Origin: an uncultured bacterium
Lineage (GTDB): Bacteria; Actinomycetota; Coriobacteriia; Coriobacteriales; Coriobacteriaceae
Assembly: GCA_905215505.1 (NCBI GenBank)
Contig: CAJMPU010000010.1
Location: forward strand, 10,768 to 74,767
Direction: 5' to 3'
DNA length: 64,000 bases
The translations under genes were made by a program, and so were the position numbers. Shown in pieces: positions 34,053 to 42,749 of the stretch (its first letter is position 1; every line of letters begins with the position of its first letter). The notes beneath the pieces are model-generated. The model searched no databases. It worked only from the letters and a program-made list of their open reading frames with translations, and had not been told where the DNA came from.

Positions 34053-34931
34053 ATGGCCGAACGCAACTATCTGAGTATCGGCCAAGTCGTCAACCTACTT
34101 CGAGGCGCATACCCCGATCTTTCGAACTCAAAAATTAGATTTCTAGAGGATGAGGGGCTCATTACCCCTCATCGTACGCCTAAGGGATACCGTCAGTACT
34201 CCAAGGAGGACGTTGATCGTCTGGAGGTCATCCTGCACTTGCAGAAGACTCGCTATATGCCGCTCAACGTGATTAAGCAGCGCTTGGAAAACGCCACGGA
34301 CCTGTCAACGCTCGCCTACGAGGTGGGCTTGCTGTCCGATGTTCCGCTCAAGACGGAGCCCAAGGAGACTAAGCAAAAGCTGCATCCCATCGAGACCATT
34401 CCCGATATGCTGGGCGTCGAGATTTCGTTTATCCGCTCGCTCGCCGAGAACGACCTCATTCGCATCATCAAGAGTCCGCAGAATCGTGAACTCGTCGATG
34501 GGCGCGATTTTCCGATCATCCGCTACTGCTCCGAGCTGTCACGCTTCCATATCGAGCCGCGCAACCTGCGTCAGTACGTGTCTTCTGCCAACCGCGAGTC
34601 CTCGATGTTTGAGCAGGTGCTCGTGAGCATGCTCGGAATGGATACCTCCGATGACGAGCGCGACGCCAAGCTCGAGCGTGCGTTTAAGAAGCTTCACGAC
34701 CTGACGGAAGGTGTGCACACTGCGCTGCTCAAGAACCGCGTTTTTGAGTCGCTCAATGCCGTGGTCGAGGACGCCGACATCGATGCACTCGATGAGGAAA
34801 TCGCTCGCTCCGAGTCCACCAAAGCCAAAAACGAAGAGATAGCCACGCCGGCTTCGCACGAGGATTCTCTCGTAAAGCCGCTCAAGGTCGTCGCCCCTTC
34901 GCACTCCGGCACCGCCACGGCGGGCAAATAA
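34053..34931 (+). CDS. MerR-family regulator (FtsR-like position)
   Basis: N-terminal winged helix: LSIGQVVNLLRGAYPDLSNS, then KIRFLEDEGLITPHR and GYRQYSKEDVDRL, followed by a long helical C-terminal region without an obvious effector-binding cysteine set. It lies three bases after the FHA gene. In actinobacteria the equivalent gene downstream of garA/odhI encodes FtsR, which controls ftsZ; the assignment is by synteny. Confidence 0.87.
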   Translation: MAERNYLSIGQVVNLLRGAYPDLSNSKIRFLEDEGLITPHRTPKGYRQYSKEDVDRLEVILHLQKTRYMPLNVIKQRLENATDLSTLAYEVGLLSDVPLKTEPKETKQKLHPIETIPDMLGVEISFIRSLAENDLIRIIKSPQNRELVDGRDFPIIRYCSELSRFHIEPRNLRQYVSSANRESSMFEQVLVSMLGMDTSDDERDAKLERAFKKLHDLTEGVHTALLKNRVFESLNAVVEDADIDALDEEIARSESTKAKNEEIATPASHEDSLVKPLKVVAPSHSGTATAGK

Positions 34932-34971
34932 CCGCCGCCGCTTATCCGGCAACCCATTGAAAGGTCATGCA

Positions 34972-35502
34972 ATGTACGACTTCGAATCTCAAATCGTCGA
35001 CATCCCCGACTATCCCGAGCCCGGAGTCATCTTTAAAGACATCACGCCGCTCTTTGGCAATCCCGAGGCGCTCAAAGCCATGACCGATTCCCTCGCCGAG
35101 CACTTTGCCGGCATGGGAATCACCAAGGTCGTGGGACCCGAGGCTCGCGGCTTTATGGTTGGCGTACCGGTGGCTGTAGCCCTTGGCGCCGGCTTTGTTC
35201 CCGCACGTAAACCGGGCAAGCTACCCCGCAAGACGGTGAGCCAGAGCTATGAGCTCGAGTACGGCACCGATTCAATTGAGATCCATGCCGACGCTATCAG
35301 CTCTAAAGATACCGTGTTGATTCTGGACGACTTGGTCGCGACGGGCGGAACCGTCGAGGCAACAGGTAAACTGGTGCGAGATATGGGCGCAAAGCTTATC
35401 GGTTACGGTTGTATACTTGAGCTTGCGTTTCTCAACCCGCGCGAGAAGCTCACGCCGACTGACGACGATGTTGAGCTCTTTAGCCTGGTGACGGTAGACT
35501 AG
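34972..35502 (+). CDS. apt: Adenine phosphoribosyltransferase
   Basis: Salvages adenine to AMP using PRPP. PRPP motif TVLILDDLVATGGT, substrate loop GPEARGFMVGVPVA, KLPRKTVSQSYELEYG and N-terminal DIPDYPEPGVIFKDITPLF are all conserved. GAAAGG precedes ATG 34972. The length of 176 is typical. Confidence 0.96.
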   Translation: MYDFESQIVDIPDYPEPGVIFKDITPLFGNPEALKAMTDSLAEHFAGMGITKVVGPEARGFMVGVPVAVALGAGFVPARKPGKLPRKTVSQSYELEYGTDSIEIHADAISSKDTVLILDDLVATGGTVEATGKLVRDMGAKLIGYGCILELAFLNPREKLTPTDDDVELFSLVTVD

Positions 35503-35534
35503 CCGTTACCCTTAGTTACTGGAAAGGAAGCTAC

Positions 35535-36662
35535 ATGCGCACAGCAAACACGCACAAAAACATGGCACGCTGCGCTGCTACGGCAACCCTCGCTTGTGTT
35601 TTGGGCTTGGGCCTCGCGGCTCCTGCCTACGCCGATACCGCATCCGACCTTGCCGCTGCTCGTACGAAACTCGAGCAGATCGGCACCCAAACCCAGCAGA
35701 TTTACGATGAGCTTGCCACGCAGACGCAGGCGCTCGATCAGACTGCCGGCGAGATCACGCAAAAGCAGCAGGAGATCGCCGATGGTCAGGCCAAGCTCTC
35801 GACCTATGTCGCCGGCGAGTACAAAACCGGCGGTCTGAGCCTGCTTCAGGTTTTGACGGGTGTCGATGATCTGAGCGATATGCTCAACCGTTTGTTCTAC
35901 TACGGCAAAGTTTCCGACAAGCAAGCTCAGACCATTCAAGAGGTCAAGGAGCTTAAGCAGCAGCTCACCGATAAGCAGGCCGAGCAGGAGAAGAACGTCG
36001 CCACCACGCAAAAGAAGGTCGACGAGCTTAACGCCCAGCAGGCTGAAGCCCAGAACGTCGTAAACTCCCTGGATTCGCAGCTGCAGGCCGAGCTTGCCGC
36101 AGAGGCCGAGGCCAACGCCGCGCTGCAGGCCGGCATCAACGCCAGCACTGCCGAGAAGGCCACGGTGAGCAACGAGACTGCCGGTACGACCGAGAACACC
36201 AACAACGGTGGTCAGACCAGCAATAACAACAACCAGGGCGGCAACACTCCGGCTCCTACGCCGACACCTGCTCCGACGCCGCAGCCCTCCACGCCTGCTC
36301 CGGCTCCGACGCCTTCTGCTCCGAGCCAGTCCGTCGATGGTGGTTCTGTTGTCTCGCGTGCATACAGCAAGCTTGGTTGCGCTTATTCCTGGGGCGGAAT
36401 TGGCCCGAACAGCTTCGACTGCTCTGGTTTTGTTAGCTATTGCCTCACTGGTCGCTATTGCCGCCTGGGCACCACGGGTACCTTTATGGGCTGGACGCGT
36501 GTGTCCGATCCGCAGCCCGGTGACGTTGTGGTCAACTCGTACCACACCGGCATTTACATCGGTGGTGGTCAGATGATTCATGCTTCCGACTACAACACGG
36601 GTGTTATCATCAGCTCCGTTGCCGCCGGCATGAACAACAACTATATCTTCGTGCGTTACTAA
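35535..36662 (+). CDS. NlpC/P60 peptidoglycan hydrolase with coiled coil
   Basis: Secreted cell-wall hydrolase. Signal peptide ends near residue 35 (PAYA). A long coiled coil (about 35-200, TQTQQIYDELATQTQALDQT style repeats) is followed by a Pro/Thr/Ala linker and a C40 peptidase domain: catalytic Cys in NSFDCSGFVSYC, His in SYHTGIYIGGG, and a polar third residue in MIHASDYN. This RipA/PcsB-like layout suggests cell-separation activity controlled by the coiled coil. AAAGGAAG precedes the ATG. Confidence 0.93.
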   Translation: MRTANTHKNMARCAATATLACVLGLGLAAPAYADTASDLAAARTKLEQIGTQTQQIYDELATQTQALDQTAGEITQKQQEIADGQAKLSTYVAGEYKTGGLSLLQVLTGVDDLSDMLNRLFYYGKVSDKQAQTIQEVKELKQQLTDKQAEQEKNVATTQKKVDELNAQQAEAQNVVNSLDSQLQAELAAEAEANAALQAGINASTAEKATVSNETAGTTENTNNGGQTSNNNNQGGNTPAPTPTPAPTPQPSTPAPAPTPSAPSQSVDGGSVVSRAYSKLGCAYSWGGIGPNSFDCSGFVSYCLTGRYCRLGTTGTFMGWTRVSDPQPGDVVVNSYHTGIYIGGGQMIHASDYNTGVIISSVAAGMNNNYIFVRY

Positions 36663-36686
36663 GTCATCTTACACAGCGTGTGAATG

Positions 36687-36727
36687 TGGACCTCGTGGCT
36701 TTAAGTCGCGAGGTCCATTCTTTTTTT
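36687..36727 (+). terminator. Terminator of the NlpC/P60 gene
   Basis: TGGACCTCG, an 13-base loop, CGAGGTCCA, then TTC and seven T residues. Confidence 0.88.
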
Positions 36728-36736
36728 CTCTAATCT

Positions 36737-36775
36737 TGTACGGCTATCTAGTATTCAAAACTAGATAGCCGTACA
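36737..36775. promoter_or_regulatory. 16-bp perfect inverted repeat upstream of the DegV gene
   Basis: TGTACGGCTATCTAGT, a 7-base AT-rich loop, then the exact complement, starting ten bases after the previous terminator and 54 bases before the DegV start. A TATCTAGT half-site recurs near 38418 before the DUF1836 regulator gene. It could be an operator of that regulator or simply a stable hairpin. Confidence 0.55.
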
Positions 36776-36828
36776 TTCAGTTTGCAAGATGGCTATAATT
36801 GTTGAGGAACAATTAGAAAGGACCCTCT

Positions 36829-37695
36829 ATGAGCTGGGCACTTATCTCCGATTCAAGCTGCAACCTCCGCGATTGGCAACCGACCGCGCCCCATACCACC
36901 TTTGCATTTGCGCCCCTCAAAATTCGAGTGGGGGAGCGTGAATTCATCGATGACCTTTCGCTCGATGTTCATGAGCTCAACTGCGCTGTTCAGGCGGAGA
37001 CGAACGCTTCTTCGAGCGCTTGTCCCAGCGTAGGGGAGTGGGCCGAGCTCTTCAAATTGGCAGACAAGACCATCTGCATGCCAATCTCTGAGGGCGTGTC
37101 GGGCAGCTACAACGCAGCAGTCACGGCTCGCGATATGGTTCTTGCCGAGGAACCGGACCGCAATATTCATCTTGTCAATTCGCGCGCAGCTGGCGGCAAA
37201 ATGGACCTCATTTTCTTGCTGTTCGACCGCTATCTTGCAAGCAATCCGGATGTCTCATTCGAGGACGCTTGCGCATACTTCGATAGCCTTGAGCAGAACA
37301 GCAAAATCCTCTTCAGCTTGTGCAATTACGAAAACCTGGCCAAAGCCGGACGTATCCCTAAGGCAGCCGGCGTCATTGCCAACAAGCTCAATATCCGCAT
37401 TTTGGGCACGGCGAGTGAGGCCGGTAAAATCGAACTCGTCGGTCACACGCATGGCGAAAAGAAGATGCTCAACAAGATCATCGACACCATGGAAGCCGAG
37501 GGTTTTACGGGCGGCGAGGTCGTCATCGACCATGTGGAAAATGAGACAGGCGCCCAGGCACTTGCCAGCCGCATTGTGGAGCGCTGGCCAAGCTCCAAGA
37601 CTATCATCATGCCCTGTAACGGGCTAGATTCATACTATGCCGAAATGCATGGGCTCATTATCGGCTACGGCATGGGCGTGGCTTCGGGCCAATAA
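36829..37695 (+). CDS. DegV family protein
   Basis: Fatty-acid-binding fold of the DegV/FakB family. SDSSCNL at the start and PISEGVSGSYNAA (the loop holding the lipid-contacting Ser residues) are recognisable. The length of 288 is typical. Members of the FakB type deliver fatty acids to the kinase FakA; no fakA is in the window, so the role is inferred. AGAAAGGA precedes the ATG. Confidence 0.87.
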   Translation: MSWALISDSSCNLRDWQPTAPHTTFAFAPLKIRVGEREFIDDLSLDVHELNCAVQAETNASSSACPSVGEWAELFKLADKTICMPISEGVSGSYNAAVTARDMVLAEEPDRNIHLVNSRAAGGKMDLIFLLFDRYLASNPDVSFEDACAYFDSLEQNSKILFSLCNYENLAKAGRIPKAAGVIANKLNIRILGTASEAGKIELVGHTHGEKKMLNKIIDTMEAEGFTGGEVVIDHVENETGAQALASRIVERWPSSKTIIMPCNGLDSYYAEMHGLIIGYGMGVASGQ

Positions 37696-37714
37696 CGTCC
37701 AACCAAGCAAAAAT

Positions 37715-37756
37715 ACGGGCGGGACAAAGTGACAGATGGCCCTTTGCTCCGCCCGT
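37715..37756. terminator. Bidirectional terminator between convergent genes
   Basis: ACGGGCGG-GA-CAAAG pairs with CTTTG-CT-CCGCCCGT between the ends of the DegV gene (+) and the DUF1836 gene (-). An A-run lies on the left; the right side is AT-rich. Confidence 0.7.
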
Positions 37757-37768
37757 TATATACGTTGG

Positions 37769-38380
37769 CTAGCTATTAAACCCATTAAACTTTAGATAGC
37801 TCATCAGGTACGCCTTCGAAACGAAGGATGAAACCGCACTGCGCACAAGCAGCGACTCACGCGTTACCTGATGCGCCGTATCGGGAACCGGCGTCTGCTC
37901 GACGGAAAACGCCGAACGAATCGATGCCTCGAGCTGATCGACCACATAATCGAAGGCCGTCGGGGCATCGTAGCTCAAACGCTGAATGTTAAAGAGTGCC
38001 TGCACCGCAGCAATAGGTAACACCTGCTTAAAGAGGCAGATAGCGATCAGGCGGGCAATCTGCTCGCGGCCATATTGCTTTTTAACCGGAGCAGGCACCA
38101 GGCCGACCTTCACGTAGTTGTTGATCATCGATGGCGTAATGACGGGCTGCTCAACGCAAATGGACAGCGGCTCCATCCACAGCGCAACATACTCAATAAC
38201 CTGGTCGCGATAGAGCGTCACATTGGGCAACTGGTCATAGCGCGACAGACTCAACGTATTGAGTTTGCACACGATTTCGGACTGAATAAATGCATCGGGC
38301 AGCACCGTGGGCTGAATATCCTCAGGCTTAATACTGACCGACGAATCGGACATCGGAATAACGTGTTTAACGTGGTTCAT
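37769..38380 (-). CDS. DUF1836 (MerR-like winged helix) regulator
   Basis: 203 residues. The central part, PVITPSMINNYVKVGLVPAP, then KKQYGREQIARLIAICLFKQ, is the DUF1836 winged helix, related to MerR. No membrane segments. ATG 38380 is selected because GGAGG lies upstream; the longer frame to 38542 would read into the trxB terminator. It is probably a DNA-binding regulator with unknown target. An imperfect match to the TATCTAGT arm of the 36737 palindrome lies in its promoter region. Confidence 0.8.
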   Translation of the reverse strand: MNHVKHVIPMSDSSVSIKPEDIQPTVLPDAFIQSEIVCKLNTLSLSRYDQLPNVTLYRDQVIEYVALWMEPLSICVEQPVITPSMINNYVKVGLVPAPVKKQYGREQIARLIAICLFKQVLPIAAVQALFNIQRLSYDAPTAFDYVVDQLEASIRSAFSVEQTPVPDTAHQVTRESLLVRSAVSSFVSKAYLMSYLKFNGFNS

Positions 38381-38454
38381 AAAGGTCCTCCGTTCATTTA
38401 CTATATTGTATTCTAGGTTATCTAGTTTTGCATACCACATAGCCGGCAAGTAAA

Positions 38455-38492
38455 AGTGGTTGGACAACACATTGATGCATCGTCCAACCACT
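38455..38492 (-). terminator. Terminator of trxB
   Basis: AGTGGTTGGAC and GTCCAACCACT enclose 16 bases; on the minus strand TTTTA follows. Confidence 0.85.
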
Positions 38493-38534
38493 TTGTGTAA
38501 AGATAGCAACCTTACATAAGATATATTATCGTAC

Positions 38535-39473
38535 TTATCCACGGAGAAACGCGTATGCGCTCGTTGCCGCTATGGCTCCGTCCGAAACAGCGGTCACAAC
38601 CTGGCGTAAACGTTTGGAACGGATATCGCCAGCGGCAAATAGACCTGGCGTGCGGGTCGCCATGGATTCATCAGTCAGAATGCCGCCATCAGGCGCCAGA
38701 TCGACTAGATGCTCAACAAGCTCGGTATGGGGCTGCGTTCCGGTAAAAACAAAGATGCCAAACGAGCCGGGCTCAAATGACTCGGTATGAGTCTCGCCGG
38801 ATGCATTGTCCTTAAAGGTAATCGTCGTTGGCATGGCTTCGCCCGATAGCTCCACAATACTAGTTTGGTACCTAACTGTAATATTGTCCTTTGCGAGTAC
38901 TTTCTGAACAACACCATCGGGCGCACGGAACTGGTCGCGGCGCAGCACGATGGTCACACTGTTGGCAATGTCGGACAGGAACAGAGCCTCTTCGCATGCC
39001 GAATTGCCACCACCGATTACAAAAACCTGCTTGCCGCGGAAAAACATGCCGTCACATGTTGCGCAATATGAAACGCCACGACCGCGATACGTATCCTCGC
39101 CTGCGAAACCTGCCGGACGCGGCGTGGCACCCATGCAAGCGATAACGCTCGAGGCCAGCGTATCGCCCATATCGTGATGCACCGTAAACAACGCTGCATC
39201 GGCATCGTAATCGATACCCGTAACCATGCTCCATGTAACCTGTGCTCCCAGGCCCTCTGCATGCTGCTGAAAACGCTCGCCGAGTTCGGCGCCACTCAGG
39301 AGCGGGAAACCCGGATAGTTCTCGACCTCATTGGTTGTGGCGATCTGCCCTCCCGACATGCCCTGCTCAATCACGGTCGTCGTAAGGTTGGCACGCGCAG
39401 CATAAATGGCGGCAGCATAGCCCGCGGGGCCGCCACCGATAATCGCAACATCGATCGGCTTATCGGTAGTCAT
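38535..39473 (-). CDS. trxB: Thioredoxin reductase
   Basis: NADPH-dependent flavoprotein that reduces thioredoxin. FAD motif GGGPAGYAAA at residue 13, redox pair CATC (137-140), NADPH motif GGGNSACEEA and the C-terminal FAD motif LFAAGDIRSK are all present. ATG 39473 gives the standard length of 312. Divergent from the glucosyltransferase gene. No thioredoxin gene is adjacent. Confidence 0.95.
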   Translation of the reverse strand: MTTDKPIDVAIIGGGPAGYAAAIYAARANLTTTVIEQGMSGGQIATTNEVENYPGFPLLSGAELGERFQQHAEGLGAQVTWSMVTGIDYDADAALFTVHHDMGDTLASSVIACMGATPRPAGFAGEDTYRGRGVSYCATCDGMFFRGKQVFVIGGGNSACEEALFLSDIANSVTIVLRRDQFRAPDGVVQKVLAKDNITVRYQTSIVELSGEAMPTTITFKDNASGETHTESFEPGSFGIFVFTGTQPHTELVEHLVDLAPDGGILTDESMATRTPGLFAAGDIRSKRLRQVVTAVSDGAIAATSAYAFLRG

Positions 39474-39591
39474 GAAGCGTCCTTTCGTCGAAACGTTGTC
39501 GTTCTTTGCGCTCGTACCCAAATTTACGTGAACGTGACACTCATGCACTACAATGATAAATCCGTATTACAAAGCTGAAGGGGAGTTATCG

Positions 39592-40893
39592 ATGGACCAG
39601 GCGCAGACGAGTGACGACGCTCCCCTGCTCACGCACAGCACTCCCCAATCGGAGCAAACCACGCTCCTGGCTCAGCAAAAACCTCTCGTGACCATCGTGC
39701 ACGCCTCCGTTGGCTCGGGCCACAAGGCCGCCGCAAATGCGATAGCGCAGGCATTCGACCTCATCCGCGGCACCAATGGCATCCCCGAGGATATTGAGAT
39801 TGAAGTGCTCGATATCCTTGATTTTGGACGTATTAAATTCGACGGCAATAAGACCGCGGCTTCTTTTACGGGAGCCACGCGCCCCATTTACGACCTGACC
39901 TGGCGATATACGCTTACGGGACATCTTCTCTGGGGTGGCGGAACGGCATGGTCGCGAATTATGTTCCCCGCCTTCAACGAATATATTCGTAGCCGCAGGC
40001 CCATAGCCGTGGTTGCAACGCACATCACAGCAGCCAATGTTGCCGTGGGCGCCCGCGTAATTACGGGTATCGATTATCCGGTCATCTGCGTACCGACCGA
40101 CTACGAAGTCGAGGGATGGTGGCCCCATAAGGACACCGACCTATTCTGCGTGGCAAACGAGTTTATGGCCGAGACGCTCCGCCCCCGTAAGGTTCCCGAA
40201 GCAAGGATTCGCATTACCGGCATTCCTATTCGCGCCGGATTCGACACGGATTACGATCGCGAGGAAGAGCTAGCCAAGTTCAACCTCCCCACCGACAAGA
40301 CCGTCGTGCTGGTAATGGCCGGTGCCAGCTTGCCTCAACCGTACGTTCGCTTTCGCGCGGAGATGGACCGCACCCTCCCCTTCCTACGCAGCTTCGAAGA
40401 CATGCACTTTGTCTTTTTGCCGGGCAAGGATAAGGAATACGCCGCCCGTCTCAAGACGCTCTTCGATGCCATGAAGCTCGAAAATGTCACGGTGCTGGAC
40501 TATGTCGATGATATGGCAGCGCTTATGCACGGCTGCGACCTCGCAATTCTCAAATCGGGCGGACTCACCGTCACCGAATGCCTGTGCGCACACCTGCCGA
40601 TGATCCTGCTGGGCAAGTCCTATGGCCAGGAAAAGGCCAACACCACCATGCTCACCGGCATGGGCGCCAGCATGCATGTCACCACCGCACGAGAGCTCAT
40701 CGTGACGTTGCGTCATCTCCACGATCATCCTGAGTCGCTCAAGGCACTGCTCATCAACGGCGAAGTACTACGCCGCCCACACGCAGCCGAAGACATCGCC
40801 ATCGCCACCATAGAGCTCGTAGGCAAACCCCAAAAGCGCAAAAGAGCCTTCTGCCGCTTCTACTGGGGCGGAAAACCCGCGCATATCCGCTAG
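39592..40893 (+). CDS. GT28-type diacylglycerol glycosyltransferase
   Basis: Resembles monogalactosyl-diacylglycerol synthase and UgtP. The N-terminal domain has VTIVHASVGSGHKAAANAIA, characteristic of this group; the C-terminal UDP-sugar-binding part has ILKSGGLTVTECLCAHLPMI. Expected to add hexoses to diacylglycerol for membrane glycolipids. 433 residues from ATG 39592, which has GGGGAG upstream. Sugar donor and product are inferred from the family. Confidence 0.88.
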   Translation: MDQAQTSDDAPLLTHSTPQSEQTTLLAQQKPLVTIVHASVGSGHKAAANAIAQAFDLIRGTNGIPEDIEIEVLDILDFGRIKFDGNKTAASFTGATRPIYDLTWRYTLTGHLLWGGGTAWSRIMFPAFNEYIRSRRPIAVVATHITAANVAVGARVITGIDYPVICVPTDYEVEGWWPHKDTDLFCVANEFMAETLRPRKVPEARIRITGIPIRAGFDTDYDREEELAKFNLPTDKTVVLVMAGASLPQPYVRFRAEMDRTLPFLRSFEDMHFVFLPGKDKEYAARLKTLFDAMKLENVTVLDYVDDMAALMHGCDLAILKSGGLTVTECLCAHLPMILLGKSYGQEKANTTMLTGMGASMHVTTARELIVTLRHLHDHPESLKALLINGEVLRRPHAAEDIAIATIELVGKPQKRKRAFCRFYWGGKPAHIR

Positions 40894-40906
40894 CGTCTTT
40901 ATGTCC

Positions 40907-41010
40907 GCTTACCTGCGGGAGGCCCCTATATATCATCCCATGCTCAAACATTCTCGCTTCGCTGCGAAACTGCGCGTGGGACGATATATAGGGGCCTCCC
41001 GCAGGTAAGC
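40907..41010. repeat. Inverted-repeat element A (family X)
   Basis: 28-bp perfect outer arms (40907-40934 and 40983-41010), extending to 34 bp with one mismatch, enclose a core with CATGCTCAAACATTCTCGC and GCGAAACTGCGCGTGG. It starts 14 bases after the glycosyltransferase stop. The core is shared, inverted, with element B at 41169, while the outer arms (CTTACCTGCGGGAGGCCCC) differ. Confidence 0.85.
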
Positions 41011-41086
41011 TGCGTTTACGTACTAGCAGCTATACCAGATTCCCCTCCAGTAGAATCTGCAAAGGGGAACCAGAAAATATAAATAC

Positions 41087-41135
41087 AGTAAGTCGATGCG
41101 ACAAAGGAGGCGACCCTTCATCGCATCGACTTACT
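41087..41135. repeat. 15-bp hairpin between elements A and B
   Basis: AGTAAGTCGATGCGA and its exact complement enclose 19 bases that include AAAGGAGG. No T-tract and no coding frame. A smaller CCCCT/AGGGG dyad lies about 30 bases to its left. Confidence 0.75.
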
Positions 41136-41168
41136 AGAAAAGTAAATATTGTTTCAAGCGAGTAGCCG

Positions 41169-41271
41169 CCCGCCCGGGGCTTACCTATATCGTTCCACGC
41201 GCAGTTTCGCAGCGAGCGAAGCGACGCGAGAATGTTTGAGCATGGAATGATATAGGTAAGCCCCGGGCGGG
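41169..41271. repeat. Inverted-repeat element B (family X)
   Basis: 29-bp arms with one mismatch (41169-41197 and 41243-41271) around a core that is the reverse complement of element A's, slightly expanded in its loop. The mismatch is at the same place as in element A. It ends 15 bases before the dut stop. Confidence 0.85.
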
Positions 41272-41286
41272 AGGGATACGAGCGCC

Positions 41287-41730
41287 CTAGGCGATGCCGC
41301 TGGAGCCGAAGCCTCCTTTGCCTCGGTCGGTTTTGTCTAGTTCTTCTACTTCTACGAGGTTGACCGTGGGGACTTCTTGGATGACGAGTTGAGCTATGCG
41401 GTCGCCTTTGTTGATTTGGATGTCGTTGGTGGGATCCAGGTTGATGAGGATAACCTTGAGTTCTCCTCGGTAGTGGGCGTCGATGAGGCCCGGCGTATTG
41501 ACTATAGACAGGCCCTGCTTGATGGCCAAGCCGCTGCGGGGCTGGACGAAGCCGGCGTAGCCATCGGGCAGGGCGATGGCCAGCCCCGTAGAGACCAGAC
41601 GGCGTTCGAAGGGCTTCAGGACGCAGTCCTCGTTGGAGCGCAAATCCAAGCCGGCATCAGTGGGATGGGCGTATTTGGGAAGCTCGACGGTGGGATCGAG
41701 ACGCTTTATGTTGACGGTAATGTTGGACAT
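41287..41730 (-). CDS. dut: dUTP pyrophosphatase
   Basis: Trimeric dUTPase that lowers dUTP and makes dUMP. The five motifs are visible: DAGLDLRS, PRSGLAIK, GLIDAHYRGELKV, RIAQLVI and RGKGGFGSSG. The length of 147 is standard. nrdR lies immediately upstream, so two nucleotide-pool genes are in one operon. Confidence 0.96.
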   Translation of the reverse strand: MSNITVNIKRLDPTVELPKYAHPTDAGLDLRSNEDCVLKPFERRLVSTGLAIALPDGYAGFVQPRSGLAIKQGLSIVNTPGLIDAHYRGELKVILINLDPTNDIQINKGDRIAQLVIQEVPTVNLVEVEELDKTDRGKGGFGSSGIA

Positions 41731-41734
41731 GGAA

Positions 41735-42178
41735 TCACCTTAGCTTGTCGAGCTCTTGCAGAAACTCATCGACGTCTTTGAAATCGCGGTAGACCGAGGC
41801 AAAGCGGATGTACGCCACCTTGTCAATCTTGGCCAAGCGCTTGAGCACCATGTCACCCAACTCATGGGACGTAACGGCCGTCAGTGTGCGAGAGCGCAGC
41901 TCGACCTCGATGTCATCGATAATCTCATTGAGCTTCTTAGTGTCGATATCGCGCTTGATGGTGGCGCGCATCAAGCCGACGAGCAGCTTATTGCGATCGA
42001 ACCGCTGCTTGGTTCCGTCTGACTTAATGACCTCGATTGGGTCTTCGCATCGCTCGAACGTTGTAAAGCGATAGTTACACGAGCAACATTCGCGACGACG
42101 CTTAATGGTGTTATTTGACTCCTGCATACGGGAATCAACGACGCGGGTATGTGCCTTGCCGCATTTGGGACAGCGCAT
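41735..42178 (-). CDS. nrdR: Transcriptional repressor NrdR
   Basis: Represses ribonucleotide reductase genes in response to ATP/dATP. The N-terminal zinc ribbon is CPKCGKAHTRVVDSR, then CCSCNYRFTTFE; an ATP-cone domain (IKSDGTKQRFDRNKLLVG) fills the rest. GAGGAGG precedes the ATG. It lies next to the LysM gene and lexA, an arrangement kept in mycobacteria. Confidence 0.96.
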   Translation of the reverse strand: MRCPKCGKAHTRVVDSRMQESNNTIKRRRECCSCNYRFTTFERCEDPIEVIKSDGTKQRFDRNKLLVGLMRATIKRDIDTKKLNEIIDDIEVELRSRTLTAVTSHELGDMVLKRLAKIDKVAYIRFASVYRDFKDVDEFLQELDKLR

Positions 42179-42229
42179 GGTACCTCCTCTTAAACGATAA
42201 CAAGGGTACCATGCGCAGCGCGATAATGA

Positions 42230-42682
42230 TTACGAACGATCAGGAACCTTAAGATGCGCACCGGCGGCGAGCGAACCATGCTCCAGATGATTGACGCTAC
42301 GGATCATGTCGGAAGTCTCTTGCGTGGAAAGGCCTTCGATTGGATATTCCTCGGCAAGCGACCAAAGAGAATCGCCAGGCTGAACGCGAATGGTCTCGTA
42401 GGTAATGTTGGAAACGGACTCGGCATACGCGGCGTGACGAGCGCTAAAGACCGACATAGCGAGGACAAAGAAGAGCGTAAGCGCAACGGCGACGGCGACA
42501 ATCGTCGGAACCTTCGGGGCAACGCGGGCCGGCGCGACTACAGCCTGCTGATTGCGCGCAGGCTTTACGGTCAAAGGCTGAAAGCCGGAGCGGCCACCCT
42601 GAACAACCGTAAAAGTGGGTTCTGCAGGCGTCTCGAGCTTAAGGGCGAGGTTTCCCTGGACCATATTCGTTACGTTCATCAT
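42230..42682 (-). CDS. LysM protein divergent from lexA (ChiZ/YneA-like)
   Basis: 150 residues: a ~65-residue cytoplasmic N-terminus, one membrane helix (VPTIVAVAVALTLFFVLAMS), and a C-terminal LysM domain (IRVQPGDSLWSLAEEY onward) outside the cell. This topology and the divergent position next to lexA match YneA of Bacillus and ChiZ/DivS of actinobacteria, SOS-induced inhibitors of cell division. Three LexA boxes lie in the shared upstream region. GAGAGGAG precedes ATG 42682. Function is assigned by context and topology; no catalytic domain is visible. Confidence 0.82.
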   Translation of the reverse strand: MMNVTNMVQGNLALKLETPAEPTFTVVQGGRSGFQPLTVKPARNQQAVVAPARVAPKVPTIVAVAVALTLFFVLAMSVFSARHAAYAESVSNITYETIRVQPGDSLWSLAEEYPIEGLSTQETSDMIRSVNHLEHGSLAAGAHLKVPDRS

Positions 42683-42749
42683 GTTCTCCTCTCGCGTGTT
42701 TTGCTGAGAACAGTTTTATCAAGCCGCGCGGACAAAAATGTCTAGCGCG

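Noticed and set aside
40907..41271. CRISPR array or attC-type integron sites
   Set aside because: Only two inverted copies with different arms, no regular spacers, no cas or integrase genes nearby.
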